DNA of 54,448 bases from Paenibacillus sp. JCM 18996 (GCA_001313085.1 BBFE01000025.1:1-54448), one strand, 5' to 3'; positions 20,338 to 29,591 are shown, counted from the first letter of the stretch. Notes: generated by a model not told the origin, from the letters alone. Made by a program: numbers and translations.

Positions 20338-22277
20338 ATGACCAACCTTGTTGCCGGCACTAAGGATCTTCACTTGTTCCACGAAGGCACCTTATATCAA
20401 GGCTATCAATTTTTCGGAGCTCACTTGGTGGATGGGCCGGAGGCAGGCGTCCAGTTTACCGTGTGGGCTCCTAATGCTCAATCGGTGGAAATCGTGGGAG
20501 ACTTCAACGAGTGGAACGGAGAGAACCACTCAATGGACCTTTTAGGAGATTCAGGTGTATGGCAGCTTCATATTCCGGGGTTGGATGCAGGGACGATTTA
20601 CAAGTACTCCATTGTGACGCCCGAGGGGAATGCCGTGTTAAAGGCGGACCCATACGCTTTCTATTCCCAAGTAAGGCCCGACACAGCTTCTGTTGTTGCG
20701 AATTTGGATAGTTTCGAGTGGAACGATTCCGAATGGCGGGAGAATAAGAAAGACGAATACATTTATCACGCTCCCGTCAATATATATGAGGTTCACTTAG
20801 GGAGTTGGAAGAGGGATGAGAACGGCGAATTCCTCACTTACCGCGAACTCGCGGACGAATTGATCGATTACGTGCTCGAACTGGGATATACGCATATTGA
20901 GCCGCTTCCGTTAACAGAGCATCCGTTCGACGGATCCTGGGGCTACCAGGTTACCGGGTATTACTCGATTACAAGCCGTTACGGGGCGCCGGAAGATTTC
21001 ATGTATTTTGTGGACAGGTGCCATCAAAGAGGAATAGGAGTCATTCTGGACTGGGTCCCGGGACATTTTGTCAAGGACGAACACGGTTTGGCCATGTTTG
21101 ACGGGACCCCGTGCTATGAATATGCGGATCCCAGGAAGGCGGACCGGTCCAATTGGGGCACCTACGTATTCGATTATGCCAAACCCGAGGTGTTAAGCTT
21201 CCTCATCGGCAGCGCCGTATTCTGGATGGACAAGTACCATGTAGACGGTCTGCGGATCGACGCGGTAACGTCCATGCTGTTTCTGAACTTTGAGAAAGAC
21301 GAATCTCTCTGGGTGAAGAATGAATTGGGCGGCGAAGAGAATCTCGAAGCTATCGAATTCATGAAGAAGCTGAACAGCGTTGTGTTTGGTTACTTTCCAA
21401 AAGCGATTATGGCTGCAGAAGACTGCTCGGAGTGGACGAATGTCACTACCCCAGTGTGCGACGGAGGCTGGGCTTTAACTTCAAGTGGAACATGAGCTGG
21501 ATGGGACAGGTTCTCAACTACATGAGAATGAATGCCATCGAACGAAAAGACCGCTTGGAGCTCGTTACCTCGCCTTTTTTCCAAGCTTTCACTGAAAATT
21601 ATATTATGGCTTTCTCTCATGATGAAGTCTCCCACGGGTATTCCCTTCTGGCCACCATGTCAGGCGACGACTGGCAGAAACGGGCCAACCTGAGGCTGCT
21701 ATACGGCTACACGATGGGCCATCCAGGCAAGAAGCTGTTCTTTATGGGCTGCGAATTCGGCCAAAAGCAGGATTGGGATGTAGACAGCTCGCTGCATTGG
21801 GACCTGCTGGATGTGGAGGAGCATTCCCGGTTGCACAAGTATATGAGAGACCTTAATCATCTTTACCGCTCGGAAAAGGCGCTGTGGCAAATGGATACCG
21901 ATCCCGCCGGCCTTTTCTGGATACACTCGGAGGATGACCATGACGGAGTCGTTATTTTCAAAAGGCAGGCTTCGGATCCGAGCAACACAATTATCGTCGT
22001 TTGCAACTTTAGCAGTGACGTTTATGACGATTATAAGGTAGGAGTTCCCGACCCGGGATATTATAGCGAAATTTTCAACAGCGATGCGGAAGTCTACGGA
22101 GGCACTGGGAGAGTGCAAGGCAATGAAATTGCGACAGAAGAATACGGCTGCCACAACCAGCCTTACTGCATTCAGATCCAGATCCCTCCGCTTGCCGCTA
22201 TGATGTTTAAACTACAAAGAGAGAGAAAGGATTGGAAAATTCATGAGACAAAAAAGATTGCGTCGCTATGCTGTTAG
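20338..22277 (+). CDS. glgB: 1,4-alpha-glucan branching enzyme
   Basis: Start at ATG 20338 with AAAGGGG 10 bases upstream; a TTG at 20332 is an alternative. About 640 residues. Seen: N-terminal CBM48 (QFTVWAPNAQSVEIVGDFN), GH13 catalytic barrel with PLTEHPFDGSWGYQ, VDGLRIDAVTSML (nucleophile Asp), a catalytic Glu in AAEDCSEW and SHDEVSHG, and a beta-sandwich C-terminal domain. One lost C at about 21469 (GGCCTGGGC) breaks the frame; the family sequence resumes as LGFNFKWNMSWMGQ. Known: it forms alpha-1,6 branches in glycogen. The end is uncertain because the extra base at the start of glgC also moves the glgB stop. Confidence 0.88.
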
Positions 22278-23442
22278 CCGGAGGAGAAGGTCGCAGATTG
22301 AATCCGCTGACCGCAAAAAAAATGGCCAAGCCCGCCGTATACTTCGGCGGCCAATATAGAATGATCGATTATGCGCTGAGCAACTGCAGGAATTCACAGA
22401 TAGATGTAATCGGAGTAGTCACCCAATATGAGCCGGAAACTCTGCACGAGCATATCGGCTGCGGAACACCTTGGCTGGAGGGGACGGAAGGGCACGTAGA
22501 GGTACTGCCTTCCACTCAGCCGCATGTCGGCAAGGACGGTTATACCGGGACTGCGAATGCAATATATCAAAACCGGCGTTTTATTGAGCAGTTCGACGCC
22601 AATTATGTTATCGTCCTGTCCGGGGACCATGTTTACCAAATGGATTATGAAGCCATGCTCGCCTATCATAAATCTGTGGGAGCCAAAGCAACCATAGCCG
22701 TTACCCCGGTTCCTTGGGAGGATGCAAGCCGGTTCGGCTTGATGTCTGTGGACAAGCGGGGGCGCGTAACCGAGTTTAATGAAAAACCTGCGGTACCGGA
22801 GAGTAATCTGGCTTCCATGGGAATTTACATTTTCGACACGGATTACTTGATGGATTGCCTTGAGGCGGATGATAGAAATCCCAAATCCTCTCATGATTTC
22901 GGTAAAGACGTTATTCCTATGATGCTGGAGCAGGACGAAGACCTCTATGCTTATTCTTTTAAAGGATATTGGAAGGATGTAGGTACGATCGGCAGCTTGT
23001 GGGGCGCCCAAATGGATCTGCTGAGCCCTGAGGTACAAGCTCCATGGAAGAACATGGAATGGCCGCTCTACACCAGAGAAGCAAATTCCAATCCGATGCA
23101 TATCGATGAAAGAGCCTCCGTCCATAATTCCATTTTAAGCCCGGGCTGCTCCGTCTATGGCGCCGTCAACAATTCTGTCATTTCCTGCGGCGTTCATATC
23201 GGCAAGGGCAGCGTGCTGAAAGACTGTGTCATTATGCCTAATGCCAGAATCGGAAATCAAGTCAAGCTGGAAAAGGTCATTATCGGCGAAGGAAGCATCA
23301 TCCATGACGGCGTGAGCTTGGGCAGCACACGAGATGACGTCACTGTGGTAGGCAATGGAGAAGTTATCCTCAAGAAAAAACGAAAAAACAGCAGAAGTCT
23401 TACATTTCCGATACGTCCGTCATTTTGGAGAGGATCGGATAA
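22243..23442 (+). CDS. glgC: Glucose-1-phosphate adenylyltransferase
   Basis: Overlaps the glgB end; ATG 22243 reads MRQKDCVAMLLAGGEGRRL once an A6 run at 22251-22256 is read as 5. About 395 residues. Seen: nucleotide motif LAGGEGRRLNPLT, KPAVYFGGQYRMIDYALSN (19), SGDHVYQMDYEAML, the substrate loop FNEKPA, MGIYIFDTDYL, YWKDVGTIGSLW and a C-terminal left-handed helix (IGNQVKLEKVIIGEGSII). Known: it makes ADP-glucose for glycogen. Two A6 runs near 23375-23390 shift the last 20 residues; read as 5 each, the protein ends VILERIG. An A8 run at 22315 appears to add one Lys (TAKKMAKP). glgA and glgP are not in the window. Confidence 0.88.
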
Positions 23443-23481
23443 GCTTTCACAGATGAATCGGGAAGAAAGGGGGGGCGCTTT

Positions 23482-23879
23482 ATGCCGTATTCCATTGTTT
23501 TGGCCGACCGCGAAGCGCAAGTCAGGGAAACGATCAGGCAGTATCTTGCCGCGGGATTCGAAGCCAGTGAAATCCACCTCATTACCGATGACAGCGAAAG
23601 GACGGAGCATCTGCTGGCACCTCATTTTTTCAAGCCGAATCGGATTTAGCATAGAGCAGATGTTCTACTCGATTATTCATTTATACAGAGGCAGAGGAAA
23701 AAATGCTGCAGGACAAGCTAGTATCTCTGGGACTATCGGGCGAAGCAGCCGATTATTACGAGTCCGAAATTAACAATGGCCGCATGGCCGTTATCGCCTA
23801 CCCTGATCAGGAGGTTGTCAAGGCGGCACCGTTCCCCATCACCGGTACTGTTTCTTACGCGGAATCTACTGTGGAATGA
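23482..23879 (+). CDS. General stress protein (YflT-like family)
   Basis: ATG 23482 after a G-rich ribosome binding site, 40 bases after glgC. Restored length about 130 residues: MPYSIVLADREAQVRETI, GFEASEIHLITDDSERTEHL, then RIGFSIEQMFYSII and, at the C-terminal side, KLVSLGLSGEAADYYESEI and GRMAVIAYPDQ. The architecture is the same as the YflT-like protein at 12.4-12.8 kb. Two breaks: T6 near 23627 and A6 near 23698 (5 needed in each). Confidence 0.7.
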
Positions 23880-23896
23880 TAAAGGAGGGAAGCGTC

Positions 23897-24478
23897 ATGA
23901 GCAAGATTTACTTATATAGTTTGATTATTGGAAGTATGCTGATGCTGGGAGTTTCTACAACATTCGGTTCTGAAAAGCAGCATAACCATATATCGGCTGC
24001 CAGTAAATCTGTCCCGTCTTATGAGCTTGCCCAACCTAAGTCCGAGGAGAACCCGATAGGAGAAGGGGAGATGCGGCACAGCCAAGTGACCAAGCCGAAG
24101 CTCATGCTTGATACGGTGTGTGGCGTATCCTTGTACGATGATCAGCAGACAGTGCTGAAGAACAAAGGAAAGCCGAAAGAAATAAGGAAAGACAAGTCTA
24201 TGGACGGCGTAAATATATATGTCTACGATGATTGCACGGTTGGAATCAGTGATGACGCCGTGAGTTATGTTTCTGTCACTGCCGCTATGGGCATGATTGA
24301 TATAGATGGAATTCCGCTCCCATTGAGCAAGGCGAAGCTTATGGACGCTCTGGGAACCCCGTATTGGAATGCGGAGGATGGAATTGTGTATAAGAAGCAG
24401 AACTCCGTCCTTAAGCTGTATTTAAACGGCAAGGATGAAGTTTCGACTATTCATTATTTTCATGAATCCAGCGTTTGA
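23897..24478 (+). CDS. Hypothetical secreted protein
   Basis: ATG 23897 is preferred because AAAGGAGG lies about 8 bases before it. Uninterrupted, 193 residues. A signal peptide (IYLYSLIIGSMLMLGVSTTFG, cut to about residue 24) is followed by a polar linker and two repeats of a short alpha/beta unit, LDTVCGVSLYDDQQTVLKN and IPLPLSKAKLMDALGTPYWN (20), each of the kind helix-GxP-strand. I do not recognise the family. It follows the general stress gene by 17 bases and may be cotranscribed with it. Confidence 0.7.
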   Translation: MSKIYLYSLIIGSMLMLGVSTTFGSEKQHNHISAASKSVPSYELAQPKSEENPIGEGEMRHSQVTKPKLMLDTVCGVSLYDDQQTVLKNKGKPKEIRKDKSMDGVNIYVYDDCTVGISDDAVSYVSVTAAMGMIDIDGIPLPLSKAKLMDALGTPYWNAEDGIVYKKQNSVLKLYLNGKDEVSTIHYFHESSV

Positions 24479-24502
24479 TGACAGACGCTAATTCTTTCAA
24501 GG

Positions 24503-24536
24503 TGCCAATGAGACAATTCTCACTGGCACTCTTTTA
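24503..24536 (+). terminator. Rho-independent terminator
   Basis: Stem GTGCCAATGAGA / TCTCACTGGCAC with one mismatch and a 4-base loop, followed by TCTTTT. Confidence 0.85.
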
Positions 24537-24554
24537 ATTCGTAATGGGGTTGTG

Positions 24555-24674
24555 ATGAAAATGCTGATCGTTCCGTTATCCCAATCCGTAGACCCGCTCA
24601 TCTATGGAGGTAAAGCTGCATCTCTTTGTAAAGTTGAACCGGTTGTCCCTCTAAAGCTCGCCCCGGAGCTCTAA
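24555..24674 (+). pseudogene. Truncated N-terminus of a PEP synthase / PPDK-like protein
   Basis: A 39-residue frame reads MKMLIVPLSQSVDPLIYGGKAASL, of which the GGKAASL motif is the start of the ATP-grasp domain of phosphoenolpyruvate synthase or rifampin phosphotransferase. It stops after 39 residues where several hundred are expected, and the next base pairs hold terminators. A gene remnant is the simplest reading. Confidence 0.45.
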
Positions 24675-24708
24675 AGAGACCGGCTTTTCGTAGATCGCCG
24701 CAGACGCA

Positions 24709-24747
24709 AAAAAGGGCAGCGGGCTCGCTGCCGGCTGCCTTTTTTTA
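24709..24747 (-). terminator. Rho-independent terminator (works both ways)
   Basis: A-rich AAAAAAGGGCAGC pairs with GGCTGCCTTTTTTT around a GC-rich loop. It lies just after the stop of the small membrane protein gene on the minus strand. Confidence 0.8.
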
Positions 24748-24760
24748 GCGATACAAGCTG

Positions 24761-24920
24761 TTAAAACTTAGGGAATACATAGTGGACGAGGAAGTAAAGG
24801 AAACCGAAGAAAATTAACAAATATGCCGTATACTTAATAAAATTCGACGCCACCAGGCTGGAATCGTTTCTTTCCTCGACCGTTCTTTTTTTCTACGTTG
24901 ACATCTTTGTCCATATCCAT
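24761..24920 (-). CDS. Small membrane protein, about 52 residues
   Basis: ATG at 24920 with AAGGAG 9 bases upstream. In the given sequence an A7 run (T7 at 24886-24892 on the + strand) causes an early stop; with 6 bases the protein reads on with VEERNDSSLVASNFIKYT and a single membrane helix (AYLLIFFGFLYFLVHYVF) to a stop at 24761. The exact sigma-B promoter at 24968-24993 makes it a stress gene. Similar in plan to YqzM-type short proteins, but I cannot name the family. Confidence 0.65.
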
Positions 24921-24967
24921 ACTGTTCACTCCTTCACTATAGTTTTCAAGTTCTTGCTTGGTTCTCT

Positions 24968-24993
24968 TTACCCTGTGGCAAACACATTGAAAC
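24968..24993 (-). promoter_or_regulatory. Sigma-B promoter for the small membrane protein
   Basis: Minus strand GTTTCA (24993-24988), 14-base spacer, GGGTAA (24973-24968), 48 bases before the start codon. Confidence 0.8.
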
Positions 24994-25061
24994 TAAGGGC
25001 GATCATTCGGTTGAAAGCATCTCAACGCACGCCGGGAGAACCGTGCACGGGGAAAAAAAGA

Positions 25062-25103
25062 AAACCCGCTATTCAAGGCTTATGACCTTAAATAGCGGGT
25101 TTC
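25062..25103 (-). terminator. Terminator of dps
   Basis: Stem AAACCCGCTATT / AATAGCGGGTTT around a 17-base loop, 13 bases after the dps stop. Confidence 0.8.
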
Positions 25104-25115
25104 TTACGGTTGATC

Positions 25116-25576
25116 TTATTCGCTCAAAAAAAAGCTTCCAGCATCCAGATATGCTTCTCATAGCTCGAGCAAATTTCCATCAGCATATCCGAAGTACCCT
25201 TGTCGCCCTGTTCCTCGGCAGCCTCCGCGCTCTTCTTCAATTCTCCGGCCAACGTGCGGAAATCCGCCAACACTTGGTCGATCATCTGACCTGAATTTTC
25301 GCCTTTCTTGGCTTCGTCGATAGAAGCGGTTTCGAGGTAGTCCTTCATGTAGATAAAGGCTTTCCGCCCAGAGCCAGAACTCTTTCAGCGACAGTGTCCA
25401 TATATGTCGTCGCTTCTTCATACAGTTCCTGGAACTTGGCGTGCAGCTCATAGAAAGAGCTTCCTTGAACATACCAGTGGTAATGGTGAATTTTTTACGT
25501 ACAGCACATTCAAGTTGGCCACTTGCTTATTCAGCATCGTAATGATTTCAGCGGATTTGGTTGATGTTTTAGGCAT
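25116..25576 (-). CDS. dps: Dps family ferritin-like DNA-protection protein
   Basis: ATG at 25576 with GGAGGG 6 bases upstream. Restored length about 150 residues. Seen: [18 protein letters not shown] with the ferroxidase His residues, [12 protein letters not shown] with Glu/His ligands, [19 protein letters not shown] and [17 protein letters not shown]. Known: Dps forms 12-mers that oxidise and store iron and shield DNA during stress. Breaks: A6 near 25490 (5 needed), a lost A near 25350 (ACAATG), and an A8 run at 25126-25133 that hides the true C-terminus LSE. Transcribed from the sigma-B promoter at 25614-25639, divergent from the DUF948 gene. Confidence 0.9.
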
Positions 25577-25613
25577 GGAATTCCCTCCACTTCAAATAAA
25601 ATTCAGATTTAAT

Positions 25614-25639
25614 TTACCCTTGTCCGAGGCCTGTGAAAC
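25614..25639 (-). promoter_or_regulatory. Sigma-B promoter of dps
   Basis: Minus strand GTTTCA (25639-25634), 14-base spacer, GGGTAA (25619-25614), 37 bases before the dps start codon. Confidence 0.8.
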
Positions 25640-25657
25640 ATAACAACTTTTTTTCTT

Positions 25658-25683
25658 GTTTCAACCTAAAAGCACTCGGGTAA
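25658..25683 (+). promoter_or_regulatory. Sigma-B promoter of the DUF948 gene
   Basis: GTTTCA (25658-25663), 14-base spacer, GGGTAA (25678-25683), 43 bases before the start codon. Back to back with the dps promoter. Confidence 0.8.
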
Positions 25684-25726
25684 TTTCAACTAACTGTTCA
25701 TAAATCTACTATTTGGAGGGAACCGT

Positions 25727-26133
25727 ATGATTATTCAGATCAGTGTCGCCGTGATTGCAGTCGCTTTTGTAGCGCTTGTTTTATTCCTGATCAAGACTCT
25801 TCGTTCGATTACCGATTTGATCGCAAAGACCAATGACAGCATTGGACAGCTTCAACTGCAGGTCAACGAAATGAGGCAGGAAACAACCGCGCTGATCCGC
25901 CACGCCGATGAAGTAACTGTAGATGTCCGCAACAAGCTGCACTCAATGGATCCTCTTTTTTTTATTCGGTTAAAATGGTCGGCGATGTGGTCAGTGAAAT
26001 TACACATTCCGTAAAGAAGGTTTCCGACTCGGTCAGCCGTTCTGTAGAGAGAAGAAACTATCCAGGCCGGTATGTTGTCAGCACCGTACTGCCCGCAGTT
26101 GTCACTCTTTTCAAACGAGCCAAAGCCAAATAA
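25727..26133 (+). CDS. DUF948 domain protein
   Basis: ATG 25727 with GGAGGG 6 bases upstream. Seen: one N-terminal membrane helix (VAVIAVAFVALVLFLIKTL), a coiled coil (LIAKTNDSIGQLQLQVNEM), then SVKKVSDSVSRSVERR and a basic tail. About 134 residues. A T8 run near 25953-25960 breaks the frame (6 expected); it resumes as YSVKMVGDVVSEI. Known: DUF948 proteins are often general stress proteins (YtxG/YtxH neighbours) of unknown function. The gene has a sigma-B promoter and precedes rsbV. Confidence 0.8.
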
Positions 26134-26154
26134 AATAAAAAATTAAGCCCATAT

Positions 26155-26180
26155 GTTTCAACTCCGCCCAAGCGGGGTAA
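26155..26180 (+). promoter_or_regulatory. Sigma-B promoter of rsbV-rsbW-sigB
   Basis: GTTTCA (26155-26160), 14-base spacer, GGGTAA (26175-26180), 45 bases before rsbV. Autoregulation of the sigB operon from such a promoter is known in Bacillus. Confidence 0.85.
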
Positions 26181-26225
26181 ATTATCTTGTTGACACGCAG
26201 GCGTAAATTTTAAGGGGGAGCAAGA

Positions 26226-26563
26226 ATGAATCTCGATCAAACATTTCAACTAGACAAACACACCACCGCAGAGACCAACATACTTTACCTGAAAGGCGAA
26301 TTGGGCTTGGCTAAAGCCTCTGAGTTCACCTCCACCATAGATCCTTTTGTGGCTGATACTAATAGAAAGCTCATTTTGGATTTGAAAGAGTTACAATATT
26401 TGGATAGCACTGGAATTGGAATTATCCTCACTGTGCTAAAAAAACGCGCCATGCGTTGAAAGCGTCGTTTGCCGTAGAACACATTCCGTCCAAAATTCAA
26501 AAGTTGTTCGATATCACCGGAATGACACCTTTCTTGGCGGCCCATTCTCATACTGAAAATTAG
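26226..26563 (+). CDS. rsbV: Anti-sigma-B factor antagonist (STAS domain)
   Basis: ATG 26226 after AAGGGGGAGC. About 111 residues forming a single STAS domain. Seen: ILYLKGELGLAKASEF and the phosphorylation-site motif LDSTGIGII, in which the Ser is the residue phosphorylated by RsbW. Known: unphosphorylated RsbV binds RsbW and releases SigB. An A7 run at about 26439-26445 breaks the frame; with 5 bases it reads LKTRHALKASFAVEHIPSKI and ends HTEN. Confidence 0.88.
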
Positions 26564-26578
26564 AAAGGAAATTAACAC

Positions 26579-27029
26579 ATGATATTGCTAAACCGTACCG
26601 TTACTCTCACATTGCCTGCAGAAGCTGAATATATCGACCTGGTTAGGCTCACTTTATATGGCATCAGTTCCCGCATGGGATTTTCCTATGAAGAAATCGA
26701 AGATATGAAGGTTGCCGTTTCGGAGGCTTGCAACAATGTGGTCGTACACGCTTATGAGCGGACAAGGCGGTTGATGCAAATTGACTTCGAAGAGATCAGC
26801 GGGGGCATGTCCATCCATATTAAAGACGAAGGCAAACGGTTTAATTTTGAACAAAAAAAAGTATCCGAGGCGTCATCCTTGCACAATAAAGAACTCGATG
26901 AGGTTAGCAGCGGAGGTTTAGGGTTGTATTTGATGCAAGCACTTATGGACGATGTGCAAGTCAGGGGGGATGATGGCACGGAGGTCATTCTAACCAAGAT
27001 GGTGTCAAAAAAGCGGGGAGATGGTATGA
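26579..27029 (+). CDS. rsbW: Serine-protein kinase / anti-sigma-B factor
   Basis: About 149 residues, a GHKL-type kinase. Seen: KVAVSEACNNVVVHAY (N-box), IHIKDEGKRF and GGLGLYLMQALMDDV (G boxes), ending KMVSKSGEMV once an A6 run at 27007-27012 is read as 5. In the sequence as given the reading frame runs without a stop into sigB, giving an apparent 414-residue fusion. With the one-base correction the rsbW stop TGA overlaps the sigB ATG (ATGA), the usual coupled arrangement. Known: RsbW holds SigB inactive and phosphorylates RsbV. Confidence 0.88.
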
Positions 27030-27807
27030 AGGTAAATTCCGAGAGACAAGAGTTCGAGCAGCTGCAGCTCATAATGGAATACCAGAAAACCTCCTGCAAT
27101 GACATCGCCACTTCTTTACTCTTACAATATGAACCCGCGGTAAGAATGGCGGCCGGCAAAATGTCGCGCAACCGCCCGGACTTATATGAAGATTTATATC
27201 AGGTCGGACAAATGTCCCTCCTTAAATTATTTAAACAGTTTGACGTGTCTTTAGGAGTTCAATTCGAACCATACATGATGAAGAGCATCATCGGCCACAT
27301 GAAGAATTACTTGAGGGACAAGTCGTGGTACATTCAGGTTCCCCGGCGGATCAAGGAAAAAAAAGGCTTCCATATTCAACAGGTCATCGATACGTTAACC
27401 GTAAAGCTGGAGCGTTCACCCAACGTTGATGAAATTGCCGCGGAAGTAGGGCTTTCGGTGGAGGAAACGATCGAGATCCTGGCGGGCCGGGAATGCTACC
27501 ATTACGTTTCGCTCAACATGCCGCTCGCGGCGGAGGAAGATGGAGCAACCATCGGAGACGTGCTGGGAACATTGGAGGACGAGTACCGTCAAGTCGATAA
27601 CCGTATCGACCTGAAACAGGCGATGTCCCATTTGAATGCGGTCGAGCAGAAGGTGCTTCAGCTCGCTTATGTGGAGGGCCAGTCACAAAGGACCATCGCA
27701 CAGGAGCTGAACGTGTCGCAGATGAGCGTATCCAGAATCCAAAGGAGAGCCTTGGATAAACTGCGAACGTTTTTTTTGAAGAGAATGGGGAGAAAAGTGA
27801 TGAATGA
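27026..27807 (+). CDS. sigB: RNA polymerase sigma-B factor
   Basis: The ATG at 27026 has GGGGAG 5 bases upstream. About 258 residues. Seen: region 2 (RNRPDLYEDLYQVGQMSLLK, 20), PYMMKSIIGHMKNYLRDKSW (20), region 3 (VPRRIKEKKGFHI) and region 4 HTH (QRTIAQELNVSQMSVSRIQ, 19). A T8 run at 27770-27777 probably needs 6, after which the protein ends LRTFFEENGEKSDE at 27807, just before the terminator; as given it would run 16 bases into the terminator stem. Known: SigB directs the general stress regulon; its promoters recur in this window. Confidence 0.9.
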
Positions 27808-27839
27808 AAAGCTCACGTCTTGAGGACGTGAGCTTTTTT
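27807..27839 (+). terminator. Rho-independent terminator of the sigB operon
   Basis: Stem AAAAGCTCACGTC / GACGTGAGCTTTT with a 5-base loop and T6. Confidence 0.9.
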
Positions 27840-27853
27840 GGCGACTGCGGATT

Positions 27854-28160
27854 CTATTGCTTGGCCAGCCATTGCAGCAGCTTCTTGTCACGGTCCATAA
27901 GTGGGTATGAGTAATGTAATATTCCACGGCTTCATTTTGATCACCATGGCCAATGTACTCGGGTTTGGGGTCAGGTCCTCGTCATCCAGGAAACCATCCA
28001 TATTTTCTTCCGCATAATCTAAAATTTGCTGAGAACGCTGGGAAATGGAAGAGGAAGAGACGCCGTATCTTACAGCAAGCTCCGCTTGAGTCACTTCAAA
28101 ATAAATCACATCCGCCCTATATATGTTCTTCTGCTATTATTACCGCTTCTTTGACACGTT
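27854..28160 (-). pseudogene. C-terminal remnant of a helix-turn-helix protein
   Basis: About 90 residues in three joined frames, reading VTQAELAVRYGVSSSSISQR (an HTH, 20 residues), QILDYAEENMDG and, after an extra T near 27915, YPLMDRDKKLLQWLAKQ before the stop at 27854. Upstream, a frame with KEAVIIAEEH can be joined by one indel, but no start with a ribosome binding site exists. I do not recognise the full-length family. Convergent with sigB. Confidence 0.4.
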
Positions 28161-28253
28161 TCTACATGGATTATGTGGGAGCGGTATCCTTTTGATATAC
28201 TGGGAGTAACAAACACAAAGCTTATGCAGGATGGAAGGGGCAGACGGGATTTT

Positions 28254-28954
28254 ATGAGAATCAACAAATACATCAGCGAAACCGGCATATGCTCCAGAAG
28301 AAAAGCGGATGAATGGATTCAAAGTAAGCGGGTGACGATCAATGGCAAGGCCGCGGATCTTGGCAGCCAGGTGGAAGAAGGCGACGAGGTTCGAATTGAC
28401 GGCAAGCCGATCGGAGAGAGCAAGGAGCATGTGTACATCGCTTTGAATAAGCCGGTTGGAATCACTTCCACCACGGAGCGGCATATTAAAGGCAATATTA
28501 TCGATTTTGTTAATCATCCTGAACGGATATTTCCCATCGGGCGGCTCGATAAAGATTCGGACGGACTGATATTATTGACCAACGATGGAGACATCGTCAA
28601 TAAGGTGCTCCGGGCGGAGAATAACCACGAGAAGGAATATATCGTGACGGTGGACAAGCCGGTAACCACTGAGTTTGTGGCAAAAAAATGTCCGGAGGCG
28701 TCCCCATCTTGGGAACTTATACCAAGCCTTGCACGGTGACGAGGGTCGGAACCAATACGTTCAGGATTATACTTACGCAAGGGTTGAACCGGCAGATCCG
28801 CCGCATGTGCGCAGTGTTCGATTATAAAGTGCGCCGTCTGCAGCGGGTACGGATTATGAATATCCATTTGGGGAATCTGCGGATCGGGGCTTGGAGGGAT
28901 CTCAGCAAGCAAGAGCTGGAGGTTTTGCTTAAGTCGATTGGGCTTGAAACATAG
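28254..28954 (+). CDS. rluF: 23S rRNA pseudouridine synthase, RluF/RluB type
   Basis: About 232 residues. Seen: N-terminal S4 RNA-binding domain ([20 protein letters not shown], 20), the catalytic motif [20 protein letters not shown] with the Asp nucleophile, and [10 protein letters not shown]. Known: RluF isomerises U2604 (and U2605 region) of 23S rRNA. An A7 run at about 28682-28688 breaks the frame (5 needed); it resumes as [15 protein letters not shown]. Start chosen at ATG 28254 for the S4 domain; the ribosome binding site is weak. Confidence 0.88.
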
Positions 28955-29051
28955 AAAGAAAGTCTGCTGATGGCGGGAGATGCTCACCTTTGGGTTCCTT
29001 GAGCCGGGGCAGTGAACTTGATGCAAGACAAAACGGTTAGGGGGACAGGTT

Positions 29052-29591
29052 ATGCCTCGCTCGGTCAGCTATGTGCCTTTTGGGTATGAGCCTCCCAAGG
29101 AGGAGGAAAAAGGGACAATCCTCATGTTCGGGGAATTCGATCCTCCGGATGAAGATGAGCTTCTTGAGTTGATCCGCTGGGCCGATAAACACAGCTTCAA
29201 AGGCTTCGTGTTCTACCCCCAGCATGAGCAAACTTTGAGGAGAATGGGGCTTTCGTGTGAGCAGCCTTACCACTCGAGGTTAAAGGAACTGCAGCGGTTT
29301 GTGGAGGAGCAGCCTTCAAGGGGCTTGAAAATTCAGGTGGACGCGTGGGAAGGGAAGCGAAAGAAGTATACGCCGCTGGAAACCTCTCTCGATTTTTTTG
29401 ACGGAAAAAAATACGAAGCGCCTTTCTTCGTCTGTATGTCCGGGGAATACGCCAACCGGTTCGCTTCCTATCCTTCTTTCCAGGAGTGGATCCGCAAGGT
29501 GCGCCTGCTCGTTGATAGCCGGGATCCATTCGTGCCCCATCCGCAGCTGGAGCGGTACTCCAGCCGTTGGGGGCTGCTTGGGCAGGAGTAA
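29052..29591 (+). CDS. Hypothetical protein, 179 residues
   Basis: Uninterrupted frame. Start at ATG 29052 with GGGGACAGG upstream. Soluble, acidic and aromatic: PFGYEPPKEEEKG, TILMFGEFDPPDEDELLELI, GFVFYPQHEQTLRRMG, then PFFVCMSGEYANRF and a Trp-rich C-terminus. The start GEFDPPxxDE-LI-WAD suggests a nucleotide-binding-like fold, but I know no family with this layout. Confidence 0.6.
   Translation: MPRSVSYVPFGYEPPKEEEKGTILMFGEFDPPDEDELLELIRWADKHSFKGFVFYPQHEQTLRRMGLSCEQPYHSRLKELQRFVEEQPSRGLKIQVDAWEGKRKKYTPLETSLDFFDGKKYEAPFFVCMSGEYANRFASYPSFQEWIRKVRLLVDSRDPFVPHPQLERYSSRWGLLGQE

Noticed and set aside
26579..27823. A genuine RsbW-SigB fusion protein as the headline discovery
   Set aside because: The link depends on one A in an A6 run, and one base fewer restores the standard overlapping stop/start with its own ribosome binding site. 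Kept only as a finding to test.
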